Shown here piece after piece: positions 50,289 to 64,000 of a DNA stretch of 64,000 nt. The position numbers and the translations under genes were made by a program. The stretch is from Unio delphinus (lineage: Eukaryota > Mollusca > Bivalvia > Unionida > Unionidae). Each line of letters begins with the position of its first letter. Position 1 is the first letter of the stretch. The stretch covers positions 6,022,001 through 6,086,000 of the forward strand of contig JAQISU010000032.1 of the NCBI GenBank assembly GCA_029339505.1, written 5' to 3'. A model generated the notes under the pieces. The model was given only the letters and a program-made list of their open reading frames with translations. It was not told the origin of the DNA and ran no database searches.

Positions 50289-52334
50289 GAGTAAATTTTC
50301 GGTAAAAGAACATGGTACTAGAAGAATGGGGATGATAGATTTAAAAAATTGTATGTTGACGACAATGTTCTAGAAAAATTAGCACCAAAATACTATACGT
50401 CTGAATCACAAATAAATTGTCACACAAGCTGTATGCACGATTCACTTGAAAAATAAATAGAGAAATCAAACAGAACATTTCAAAAGAGTTTGGGGATCGG
50501 TGAAACAATTTTAAAATTTATGTGTAATTTTCATTTACAAAAGCTAGAGAGGAAAATAAGTTTCTAACAAAAGGAATCGAAAATTCGAGACAGAAAATAA
50601 ATATGATCAGGAAAAACATTGGAATATGTGTTTCGAATGCTTCATCGAAAAAGAGATTAAAAAACTTGGATTAATATACCCAAAAAAGAAATACTAAGAG
50701 GAACCATTTAACAGATTTTTCAGGTCATATCGTTTTACAGAAATACACAAAACATTATTATTGGTCCACGTGATATTAGTGTACGAAATTCTGGACACGT
50801 GATCTCTGTAAGAAGTATGATGGTATACACACGATTGTAAGATGTTCGCAAAGTTACATAACGACCGAAAATTACGAGTAACCACTGAAGGAAATTTAGC
50901 CATTCTGGGACAAAGAGATAGCTGAAATGTTTCCGAAAATGATACATAATTATGGCTACAATTATAGTTAACATGTGAAATTAAAAATACTTTCGTAAAG
51001 CAATGTGTGACCATTTGCACAGTCTGCCTAGCGAAAGTGTAGGGGAGATAACCGTACATTGAATACAAATATGCATTGTACATGTGCTATACATAGACCT
51101 GTAAATAAATGAGCTGGTTCCTGCTTCTCTCTAATAGTGTCAAGGGCATATCGGTATCACAAGTTCTGGGGCTGCTTAAATTCTGCGGCAGACACACAAT
51201 ACACATGTTTGTTATTTTATTGAGCAGAGGATTAAGTTGCATAGCTATAGAATGGAGTAGTTGTATATGATCTAATTCGTAAGACAATTACTGTTTATAT
51301 GAATATACGACGCAGTATTTTGTGAAGTGATAAGATTATGTTAAATTCGAGCAGAGGAATATTTTTGTCATTTTAAATTTCTTCCCTGCGTTGGTTTAGA
51401 TATTTTATTTATTTGGCCAATCATTGTTTTGGAGAGTTAACTGCGTTTCATCGGTGTTCTAGTTAAATTTCAACATTAGAAGTTAGTAACTAAACATAAA
51501 CGTTAATAGGCATTACATGATGTTTCCCACCTTACGTGCTGCTGGATTTAGAATGCTTTCAATAACGTACACGTCGTCTTTACTCTTAGTCACTCATGAT
51601 AAGTCAACGGTTTCAATAAACACTTTTCCATTCATATCTTCCAGTGTATAGTTATATTTTTCCAGTGTGAGCCAAACCATTTGTTTTTAAATTGCTAAAT
51701 TTATTGATGCCAAAGACTTTAAATACCATAAAATTACTTGCACACACTATACCCCAAAACAAACTAAAATACTATTACACAAAAGGGTAAGGGTGGTTAA
51801 GAAAGTCGATGCATTTCCCTCTTTACCGTGTCGAAAGTGCCGACCATTTTGTTTAAGACACGTTTTAAGGCTCAGACTAACTTCGAACGTATTTTAGACT
51901 TCAATCTTTTTCAGATTTGCTTGCGTATTAGCTTACAAATTTTAGTATTACTATCTATTTACATTTTTATATTTGTTTTCGAGTTTTCGCTATAGTCCGT
52001 TACAGTTTCGGAAATTTAGTACTCTTTTCAGTTGAAACAATTTTATTGTTACATTTTCCTGTAGAATCTCAGTCTCGGAATGTTTGACCTATTATTAGTA
52101 AAGTCAGCTTCTATTGTTTACCTGGATATTTATCTCTTAGATACAGTTTCGGAAATTTACCTCTGTTTTTTAATTGCATCGTTTTAAAAGTGTTTTTAGG
52201 AATTGGTTTCCTTTATTTAAGCTGTTTATAACAGCTAATTTACTGACACCTCCATCCTGATCCGCGGCTTAGATATTGCTTTGCATATAAATCTCAGATA
52301 AATTCACATAGCCACAAGAACAAGAGATAACTGG
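50289..52334. other. No gene recognised
   Basis: Frames on the minus strand at 50694-51083 and elsewhere lack motifs and splice context. Confidence 0.5.
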
Positions 52335-52585
52335 GTGTTGGTCACTATACCTAGTGTTGAACAGTATATGCAAAGTAGTCATAACTATACACAACGTGTT
52401 GGATATTATATGTACGGTTTTGGTCAATACACACGCTGTGATGGATAGTAAATATATGGTATTGGTCGGTACACACTTCATCAGATGGTAAATTGTAGGG
52501 TGTTAGATAGTAGATCAGATAGGTATCGGTCACATAACACGGCGTGTTTAATAGCATCTTTGAGGTATTCGTCACTATACATTTC
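52335..52585. repeat. Diverged ~55-bp tandem repeat
   Basis: Roughly four to five units, each with a GGTCNNTACACA-type part followed by a GTNNGATNGTAAAT-type part. Confidence 0.6.
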
Positions 52586-54151
52586 TTTTAGAACTGATAT
52601 TTATTGAATAAATACAGCAAATACTTTTTTTCTATTAAGTGTAATTAATAACAGTATTTAAATACACTGGTGATTTCGTCTCGTCCTTTCATTCTCCGAT
52701 ATATTGAACAATGCAGTCTTGGCAAACATAGTATATTGACGAAGCCTTAAATCATTTACGCAACTAAAATGCAAAAACAATAGAATGTTCGTAGAAAACT
52801 TATACGTTCCTCGAAACAACATATATTGTGAGTTACATTTTCATGAAAATAATGCGTTTCGTAAGAAAGCGATGTGTACATGTTCCACAGAGGAATTATC
52901 CCTAACACTAAAGCTCTCGCGTCTTTTTAACAATGACAGCAAAACAGTATTGTGAAAATGCTTATGTGGTGAATCCAATGATATAGATAAATTTCTTATT
53001 CTTTTGCTATGCTTGTTCAGTGATTCATTTTCTGTCTAATAAAAGGAACCATTATATTTTAATATTAAAAATAATCAACTATTTCCCAGTGAAGCATGTC
53101 TTCATCTCAAATATTACTCTTTTTATTGTCTTTTCTTTAAAAACTCACCTTGAATGTTCATTGTCTGCAGCATATATACGGAATAAATTCAAAGTTTTCA
53201 GAGGATTGTCTGCGTTATTTGCAAGAAAAACTGTATATCAAACTTTAGGGCATAATAAATGTATACGATGTTATATGTTACAAATTGTACTACACAGGGT
53301 TATCTACCCTTCAGTAAATTTCTTTTTAGTCCTCTCGGGTTGGCCAGAAATGTACTGGAATTGACATATCAGGTTAATGTAATTAAAATAATGATTATAT
53401 TGAAGGTTTTAAATTTTTAAAATTGATGTTCAACTTTCAGCACATACTGGGCTCCATATGCCACAGGAAAGGAGCTCAGAACTATACATATGAGTTAAGA
53501 TTGCTGAAAATGATAATTTTAATGATTTAATCTAACCATGCATGACGTCTTTCCATAGTAAAGCTCTACAGGTGAAATTAAATAGTTTTGATAATTTTCA
53601 AAATCAGCCTCAGATGTTACATGTGCATGATCGACATATATGCTAAATTGTATTACATGTACTGTGTTTGTATTATGTAAAGTGTAATCATTAATTTACA
53701 ACGCAGTGTTCTCCCCGGGGGTCATTTATCATCAAGGTCCATATACACTATAAATTCAGCACACGATGCTTTTGAACCCGCCAGTATCATATGCACCAAT
53801 GCCGATATGCATTTTTCTAACTTCCTATTTTTTTATATAATTATTCGATAAAAAAAATAGTATCACCTATTTCCAAGCCCTATTACTCGAATTATACCTT
53901 TTATGGCTGCTTTTTGGTATATAATTAACATAACCTTGAACAGTTACCCAGTAACCTGACCGTAAATTTTTGTACCTGTCTTGGTTGGTATTCGTTGAAA
54001 GGTCGAGTCAAAACTAAATCAATATAACCTAGTTAGCCTCGAATCATTTTTTGTTTTCGTTTTTCATTGTGTATTTTTTGTGTAGTCATATCATTGTATA
54101 TGTTGTACAGCACTTAAAGCTTCTAAAGATTATGCGCTATAAAGAAAAGAC
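52586..54151. other. No gene recognised
   Basis: A 114-codon frame at 53020-53364 has no motif and is treated as chance. Confidence 0.45.

Positions 54152-54223
<72 letters not shown>
54152..54223. repeat. (ATT)n microsatellite
   Basis: About 24 ATT units. Confidence 0.98.
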
Positions 54224-55155
54224 TTAAAAAAATCTTTGCGATTTTCAGAATTTAATGAAACCACGTCTAAAATACTGTAAAATACCCTCTGAGTCTACAC
54301 AGCAATTGGTCTTTGATGAGGTTTTAATGAACTGAGCCAACTATTTTAGAAATAGAAAATAAACATTTTACAATTTATTAAGCCTAGTTACATCGGAAAA
54401 AGACCTCTTCATAATATATGTATGTGTTCGATGTTGATGACCTAATCAATTCTAGCGGCGATCTGTATGCTATCAATGGCACTGGCGGTTCTTGGGGCGG
54501 GGACGAGGGGGGCTCGATTCTCCAGTATTGCTTATCACAGTGCATGGCAACAAGTCGGATGCTTCATTGAATTGCCATTAAGCCTTAGTTATATCAAGTT
54601 ATCTCAAATGTTGTGCGCTGTTTGCTCAATAAATGTATTCTCCCCTTACATTGCTGGAGCTCCCTCTCTTCTTTTCATGTTGGTGTTCAATTGGCAATCG
54701 CGCTTCCTTATTTTGTCAGTACACAAAGGTGTTGTATATGCGTATGTTTCTTTAAATTTTCTGTGTCTTTGTTTCATTTTACTTTGTTTGCTTTACGTTG
54801 TCTTAACCAGCTTGAAATGTTTCATTTAAATACCCTTTATCTCGTTTGGTGTTTGCTTGTTTTATTCTTGTTTGCTTGTTGCTTCTGATATTTGTTTCGT
54901 TTGTGTCGTATTTGTTGTATATGTGCTTTGATCTTAATGTTTTAAACGCCGTTAATTTCATTTGGCGTTTACTTATTTCATTTGTATTTTGTTTTGTTTT
55001 TTTGTATTTTTGCACTATTCTGTTTCGTTTGTGATTTTGCTTTTTTGAGTATTGATCTTATTATATTAACTTAAATTTTTTAATTTTACAAGCATGAAAT
55101 TGCAACTTGAAAAAATCTTTGAAGAAACGTTATATCGATTTCTATAAGACCTGTT
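54224..55155. other. No gene recognised; T-rich frames
   Basis: The ATG-started frame at 54467-54829 is hydrophobic because the DNA is T-rich. No family resemblance was seen. Confidence 0.4.
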
Positions 55156-55263
55156 CTGGAAGAAGGCAACGTGGGTTTGGCCACTTCTGTGTTACATGAG
55201 AAACGAGATCTGGAAGAAGGCAACGTGGGTTTGGCCACTTCTGTGTTACATGAGAAACGAGAT
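55156..55263. repeat. 54-bp exact tandem duplication
   Basis: 55156-55209 equals 55210-55263. In one plus-strand frame (open from 55123 to the stop after LDTIQTKSN) each unit encodes an 18-residue peptide with LEEGNV and LHEKRD. Confidence 0.97.
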
Positions 55264-55934
55264 CTGGATACTATACAGACTAAATCTAACTAAATTTTGA
55301 CTGGTTCATCGAAACCAGTATCTACTGAGTCTTTACACAAACGACCAAACTAACACTTCTATACATAATGACAACCGGCTCAACCTCCCTGTCTCACACC
55401 ACTGACTGGACCAGCATTTAGTAATAATAATCCCATAACAAGGTAATATCAACAATTTCCAATCAATATAACTCTATTAAGTCTTTGGTAGAAGTCGTTT
55501 TTCCTTTAGTTATGAGAATTCTGTGGAGAATTGTTAAAGCGACTCTATTAACAGTTTTCAAAATGGCAATAAATGAATGCTACATTCAAATCAGCAGACA
55601 CGTCTATTGATTGGATGATTTTCAATAATTTTTTGTGATATGCTTTGGACAAATTACAGCTCAATTAATCAGCCATTACTTTCTTAGGCTATTACTAGGT
55701 AGATGTGCACACAGCAATTCATTTCTCTTGCAAATATTTTACCATATAATTGTTCCACTATCCTGGTCACCGTATGGAAATATAACGTTAAATACCTTTT
55801 TGTAGTGGTGATATAACATTTACATATGACAAATGTATTTTGTAATTTTGATACAGTGTAAAATATATTGAAAATTCAAACTCTTTACTTTAAGCGCACC
55901 TTTTTATTGGCAGACATGCACTTCAATGTTGCTT
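55264..55934. other. No gene recognised
   Basis: AT-rich spacer. Confidence 0.5.
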
Positions 55935-56318
55935 GGATGGTATATGGGACCTGAACATTGATTGGATGGTAACTGGGAACTAGACGTGATATTGACGGTA
56001 ACTGGGAACTTGGCGTTGTGTGGATGGTAACTGGGACTGAACGTTGTAACTGTGAACTGGGTGTGGTATTGATGGTGACTCGGAAATGGGCGTAGTGTGG
56101 ATGTTAACTTTGAATTGGGTGTAGCATGGATGGTAACTGGGAACTGGGCGTAGTGTAGATGGTAATTGGGAACAGGTCGTAGAAATGGTCGTAGTGTGGA
56201 TGGTAACTGGGTGTAATGTGGATGCTAACTGGGAAATGAGCGTAGTGTAGATGCTAACTGGGAACTGGGCGTATTATGGATGGTAACTGGGATTGTAGCT
56301 TTGTTTGGATGTTGAGCG
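55935..56318. repeat. ~30-bp minisatellite
   Basis: About a dozen diverged units of the type GGATGGTAACTGGGAACTGG followed by GCGTAGTGT. Strand composition is skewed: G-rich on plus, C-poor. Confidence 0.9.
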
Positions 56319-56696
56319 TAAACTACGCTTCACCTCAACATGTGTGTAAATTTCAGTTTTTATAAAGAATATGCACGTGTTACGTTAATGCTATACAAAT
56401 GATGATTGGCGATGATGGAAAAGAGTAGCAATGACGCATAATTCCTGTTTTCAGGTTGCGGAATGTTTCGTCATAATTACGTCATATAACAGAAAGGCGT
56501 ACAAACGTTTTCAGAAGTAGTTATGTAAGTATTATTTTTCAAATGTACTGAATTGTCAATACCAAGGCCAAAAGGTAATGTTGTACTTATTTATAAGCAT
56601 AACTTTAATTCATAACTACCTCTTGTACCAAGGCATCTCCTAATTCTTCGAATTTGATAATAATGATGACGGAGATAATGGCTATTCATATGTTGC
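56319..56696. other. No gene recognised
   Basis: AT-rich spacer. Confidence 0.5.
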
Positions 56697-56822
<126 letters not shown>

Positions 56823-57086
56823 TTTCATTGTCATCATAGTCTTAGTTATCCTAGTCATTGTTATCGATCTCCTCTTAGTAGTCATTGTCAACTATTAAAA
56901 CTAAAACTATATGGTCTCACATCTGTATTAAGAGACAAAATAACCAATGCACAAGTAAAAAAACGGTGACAAAGATCCTGTATTTAGCGTGCTAGTAAAC
57001 TAAGCGACGTATTCGTGGTATATCAATTTAAATCAGTCACGTGCAATTACAAAAATTAGTCTTTTTGCTATTGTTTTCTTTTACAG

Positions 57087-57409
57087 TGATTTGTTTAAGT
57101 TATTCAAACTATTCCCTTAACCTCCGAAATGGTTTTAAAAACACATTTATCACAGACAGGAAAATAACCTCCAGCCTAGTTACACACAATAAACAAATGG
57201 TTTGTCAGTTCCCCAATATCTTACCAAGTTTAGAAAATGAAAACGAAGGAAAAAATGTCATCGTCATCATCGGGTATGAATGTGATTTTAAGAACATCAT
57301 GCCCATGCAGAGACGTCCTTGCATCAAATTGTATCCATACAATTTCGCAAGTTCACTTTCCGTCCCACTTTGGGATAGACATTTTGTGGTCATTTTGAAT
57401 GAACACTAG
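57087..57409 (+). CDS. Weak candidate 3' exon of an unrecognised gene
   Basis: A T-rich tract ending TTCTTTTACAG (to 57086) is a good splice acceptor. A frame behind it stays open for 107 codons to a TAG. The peptide is not low-complexity and has a plausible mix of charged and hydrophobic residues, with three Cys (in MVCQFPN, YECDF, RPCIK) and a WDRHFVVIL segment. No ATG begins the frame, so it could only be an internal or last exon. No upstream exon was found. Frames this long are expected a few times by chance in DNA this AT-rich, so doubt is high. Confidence 0.2.
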
Positions 57410-57936
57410 CAATAGTCAACACATAATAAAACTGACCAACAAAAATTAAAACTGGTCAACAAATATTAAAACTGATTTTTTTTTAAAAAAAACCCAGAAG
57501 TTTGTCGAGATTAAACTAACTGTTAATGGTTGTGATTTATCTGATTCTAATATTTTCTGTTTATATATCTGGTACCTCCTTGTAGGTGTTGTCCAAGTTA
57601 GCCACCAAAAGAAATCCATTGCTCCAGGAACTTCGAAATCACTATATATATGTTTCTTATAGTGTTATTTTACTAAGCATGGCAAACAAAGTCCGATATT
57701 GTTCAATGTATTCCATGAAGCGTTTTTTAAGCAAGTTTTTGTGTGTGACAAAGACATATGTTTATTGATGTTTTTATTTTAAGTTTATGAAGTGATAAGG
57801 TGGAATGATGTTAAAAAATATTGAAGAAATACTGAAGAATTCTTTAAAGTCACAACATTTCTTCACTGTATACAATAAGAGAGATACTGGTACGGAAAAG
57901 TGATAGAAAAAAACATATAATAAGATCCAAAGAACG
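57410..57936. other. No gene recognised
   Basis: AT-rich spacer. Confidence 0.5.

Positions 57937-57989
<53 letters not shown>
57937..57989. repeat. (GAT)n microsatellite
   Basis: About 17 GAT units, followed by a few TTA. Confidence 0.98.
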
Positions 57990-60917
<2,928 letters not shown>

Positions 60918-61740
60918 AGCTTAAAGTTTCTATGAAACGGAAACCCGTTGGAACAAAAAAGAGCATATAGTTTCTACGAGACGGAAACCTGTTGGAATAA
61001 AAAAAGAGCTTAACGTTTTTGTGAAACAGAAACCTAATGGAATTAAAAAAACAGTTTAATGTTCCAATGACACGGAAACCTTTGGTTTAAAAGTTTGAAG
61101 TTCCTATGAAACGTAAACGTGTTGGAATAAAAATAGAGCTTGAAGTTCCTATCAAACGGAAACTAGTTGGAATTATAAATAGCTTATACTTTCAATGAAA
61201 CGGAAACCTGTTGGAATAAAAAAAAAGAGCTTAAAGGAAATTTATTGGAAAGAAAACGAGCTTAAAGTTCCTATCAAAAGAAAACCAGTTGTTCTGAAAA
61301 AAGCTTAATGTTCCAACGAAACAAAAACCAGTTGAAATAAAAAAGAGCTTAAAGTTTCAAACAAGAAAAGAAATCGGTTGTAATTAAAAGAGATTAACGT
61401 TTCTATGAAACAGAAATCAGTTGGAATTAAAGAGCTTAAAGTTTCCATGGAAAGGAAACCTGTTGAGGAAAAAAGCTTAAAGTTTATATGAAACGGAACC
61501 TGTTGAAATAAACAAGAGCTCAAAGTTCCTATGAAACGGACACCAGTTGGAATTAAAAAGAGCTTAAAATTTCTATTAAACGGAAACCAAGTTAGAATTT
61601 TAAAAATCGTTAAGTTTCTATAAAAAAAATGGAAACCAGCTGGAGTAAAAAAGAGAGTAAAGTTTCAATGAAACATAAACCAGCGGAAATATACAAAAGC
61701 TTAAAAATTTATAAGACGATAAAACTAATGGAATCAAACA
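60918..61740. repeat. ~44-bp minisatellite, about 19 diverged units
   Basis: Units begin AGCTTAAAG, then TTTCTATGAAACGGAAACC, GTTGGAAT and an A-rich spacer ending AG. Most units contain the small hairpin GTTTC-TAT-GAAAC or a near version. Unit length varies from about 31 to 49 bases. Confidence 0.92.
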
Positions 61741-62104
61741 GAGTAACATTCATGCATAGTACCAATTTTCTGGAAACAATTATACAGATGGAACAAATGA
61801 CAAGTTTGGGCTCATGTGATATTATTCTCAGACAATAACTCATGGAAAAGCAGACAATACCGAATTCTCTTCTAACTGGAGGAAACATCTCTTCTCGGTT
61901 TGCTCGAGTCCTTTTGATTTTGGCTTTACTAACGCACTAGTGAGATAGTGATTAGGCCAGTACTGAAATTTGATAATTTGATCATAAAAAGGGGTTGGGG
62001 TCGACTATAACTGAAATTAAAAGAGTGATTTACAAAATACAAGAAATAACAACCTGTATCATTTTACAATAAAAAACGAACAAAGAACGTTTTAAACTTA
62101 CTAA
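61741..62104. other. No gene recognised
   Basis: AT-rich spacer. Confidence 0.5.
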
Positions 62105-62330
62105 TGACATTACCTGGCAGATGTTTATCTACAGGGTTGAGGGAGGGGGCACACAGTAAAGGTGTAAAGAATAAATCCTTTTAAGCGTAAAGTCACCGTC
62201 TTCACCAGGAAGATGATTAGCTACATAGTTAAAGGGGCGGGGGCGGGGGTGGGGGTGGGGGATGTGGTGGGGGTACACATTAAAGGTTTACAAATAAATC
62301 CGTTTTAACGTGAAGGCTTTGTCTTAAACC
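62105..62330. repeat. ~108-bp direct duplication with expanded G tract
   Basis: Two diverged copies: AGATGTTTATCTACA / AGATGATTAGCTACA, then a G-rich part, then AAATAAATCCTTTTAA / AAATAAATCCGTTTTAA. The G-rich part is much longer in the second copy (62234-62273). Confidence 0.8.
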
Positions 62331-63085
62331 AGCATTGTAAGCATCGTTCCAAACAATGTACATTATTCACACTGGCATTCTTTAAAATAGCAAATGAATC
62401 AAGGAATAAATTATTGTGGTACATACGTATATTAGCTGCAGTATATTTTACACTACGATATAGTTGCTGTTGGCATATTTGAAGCTTATTTTTATTTTAA
62501 AAATCCAGTAAGGAAGACAATTTAAATTGGTATAGGGTGTGAGACTTTAAGATAATGTCATGTATGAAGATCCCAAAGAACCGATTTCTCGTACAGTCAC
62601 AGACGAAGAATTCGTAGGAAAATAAAAGCTTGGTTGTATTGTTTTTGTGACTTTTTGTCTTGGTATTTTTCTTTATTCTTGTGTTTCCTTGTTGCAGCAC
62701 AAGTATTCCAATACATTACAACGTATTACCTCCCTTTAACTGTAATTCTCGCAGATAAAAAAAAAAGCGCAATTGGTTAATGTTTTCGAAGACGAAATTT
62801 GGAGGTTCTTTCTTCCAGTTTATAATAATTCATAATTTTGTCTAACTGAACGCATGAAATTATTATCATCATTTTGGTTAATATTGCAAAATGTAAACTA
62901 GAATGGTAGATTATAAAGCGAAAGATAGACAAGAATTTGATCCAATTTAATAGCAAAGAATTAACTTCTTCGGAATAGAATTTTTGCATTAGTCATCAGG
63001 CATCTTTGTGAGTCTTACCCACTAACTAGTTTCATACAAATGTTATTTGTCTGCAGGAAAAAATATAACCATTGTTTATTTAGTA

Positions 63086-63087
<2 letters not shown>
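62331..63087. other. No gene recognised
   Basis: AT-rich spacer. Confidence 0.5.
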
Positions 63088-63152
<65 letters not shown>

Positions 63153-63174
63153 GTTGTTGTTGTTGTTGTTGTTG

Positions 63175-63215
<41 letters not shown>

Positions 63216-63240
63216 GTTGTTGTTGTTGTTATTATTATTT
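63088..63240. repeat. (ATT)n/(GTT)n alternating triplet microsatellite
   Basis: Blocks of ATT and GTT alternate over about 150 bases. It reads open in several frames as poly-Leu, poly-Tyr or poly-Cys, which is an artefact. Confidence 0.98.
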
Positions 63241-63540
63241 TAAATAATCGGTATCAGTCATTCATTCATTGATAGTATCGACATTAAATAGTCGTCCTTG
63301 TAATCATAGTATTTGTCGTTTGTCATAAAATGTGTCGATGATTTAGTACAGTAGAAGACTGTTTCATGGGTTATACAACCTTGACGGGGGAAAAAATATG
63401 CTCACCTATATTCATGGAAGTCGTTTCTTTTTATCTGACTTTATATTCGGACCGTTTTAGCAACAAAGGAGTTAGGAAATAACTCCTTCGATCATAATGA
63501 ACTTCTAACAATGATAATTAAACATCTTGGAGAAGAAATC
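63241..63540. other. No gene recognised
   Basis: AT-rich spacer. Confidence 0.5.
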
Positions 63541-63699
63541 CACATGATGTTACGGATACATCTTATTACATACTCTAACGTTTCCAAGAAATGCACATGA
63601 TGTTACGGATACATCTTATTACATACTCTAACGTTTCCAAGAAATGCACATGATGTTACGGATACATCTTATTACATACTCTAACGCTTCCAAGAAATT
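63541..63699. repeat. 53-bp tandem repeat, three near-identical copies
   Basis: Units begin CACATGATGTTACGGATACA at 63541, 63594 and 63647. Confidence 0.96.
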
Positions 63700-63812
63700 G
63701 GAAACACCTTCCGGGTTCTTTTGGGTTCTTCCTCCACCATTAATACTGGCCGCCATGTATAGCCTATCTTGTGCTGAGAAATGGTGTTAAATTCTACAAT
63801 AACAACAATCAA
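63700..63812 (+). mobile_element. SINE-A copy 10, 3' half
   Basis: CTTCCTCCACCATTAATACTGG, CCGCCATGTATAGCC and GAGAAATGGTGTTAAATTC, with a CAATAACAACAA tail. It starts right at the end of the 53-bp array. Confidence 0.88.
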
Positions 63813-64000
63813 TACCAGATTAAGAGTTAGGAGGCCCAAGGAATAAGTTCGAAAGGTGTCCCCCTCCAATACATGTTGATTATCACACTGAGTGGCACCG
63901 CTGTTATCGATCCATGATTAGTGACATGGAGTTTCATCAATTGATATTAATTAAACTGTTACACATGCGTGTGTGTGCACGCATATGGAAGTGCGTGCTT
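63813..64000. other. No gene recognised
   Basis: Window edge. Short GTGTGTGTGC stretch only. Confidence 0.5.

Noticed and set aside
53020..53364. 114-codon frame as a gene
   Set aside because: Length is within chance for this base composition and no family feature is visible.
54467..54829. Small hydrophobic membrane protein
   Set aside because: ATG-started, but hydrophobicity follows from T-rich DNA; no motif, no splice context.
57041..57115. Signal peptide of a secreted protein
   Set aside because: The apparent N-terminal hydrophobic stretch has no ATG and coincides with the polypyrimidine tract of a splice acceptor.
60918..61740. CRISPR-like array
   Set aside because: The repeated GTTTC/GAAAC palindrome recalls CRISPR repeats, but units are contiguous and diverged, with no unique spacers, and the host is eukaryotic.
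63040..63247. Poly-Leu / poly-Tyr / poly-Cys proteins
   Set aside because: Translations of an (ATT)/(GTT) microsatellite in different frames.

Overview
The window looks like AT-rich, repeat-loaded nuclear DNA from an invertebrate. A mollusc, probably a bivalve, is the best guess. The support is spliceosomal introns with GT-AG borders, two Rho-family GTPase genes, tRNA-derived SINEs, Penelope-like and non-LTR retroelement remains, hAT-like MITEs, and a very high density of (CT)n, (TA)n, (CA)n, (TACA)n and (ATT)n microsatellites. The taxon is inferred from repeat style and is not proven by any sequence here.

Only two genes can be defended, both on the minus strand. Gene 1 (17237-20265) has three coding exons and encodes 195 residues. 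Gene 2 (42056-43011) has two coding exons and encodes 203 residues. They are paralogues: both are small Rho-type GTPases, they share the first intron site and phase, and both end in a related basic tail with no CAAX box. Both have Leu where Rac1 and Cdc42 have Phe28, the position whose Phe-to-Leu change makes those enzymes fast-cycling. Gene 2 also departs from the family at Gly12 (Glu), Ala59 (Thr) and Gly60 (Ser), so it is predicted to hydrolyse GTP poorly. This pair of divergent, untethered Rho proteins is the most interesting biology in the window.

Layout. 0.8-2.1 kb: decayed Penelope-like element with reverse transcriptase, zinc-knuckle-like linker and GIY-YIG remains. 2.6-3.1 kb and 28.2-28.7 kb: one interspersed family in opposite orientations. 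3.5-9 kb: three SINE-A copies. 10.2-10.6 kb: a 78-bp inverted repeat around (TA)n. 13-15 kb: minisatellites. 17.2-20.4 kb: gene 1, with SINE-B in intron 1. 21-27 kb: foldback-type element and relatives, one MITE, one SINE-A. 30-41 kb: SINE-A copies, a CT-tailed repeat pair and long microsatellites. 42-43.2 kb: gene 2. 44.7-45.1 kb: SINE-A split by an hAT-like MITE with an 8-bp target duplication. 48.2-50.1 kb: decayed non-LTR retrotransposon with a 489-bp tandem duplication. 50-64 kb: minisatellites, microsatellites, a G-quadruplex-type tract and a truncated SINE-A.

Most other open frames are AT-rich chance frames or translated microsatellites. One frame at 57.1-57.4 kb, behind a good splice acceptor, is kept as a weak exon candidate.
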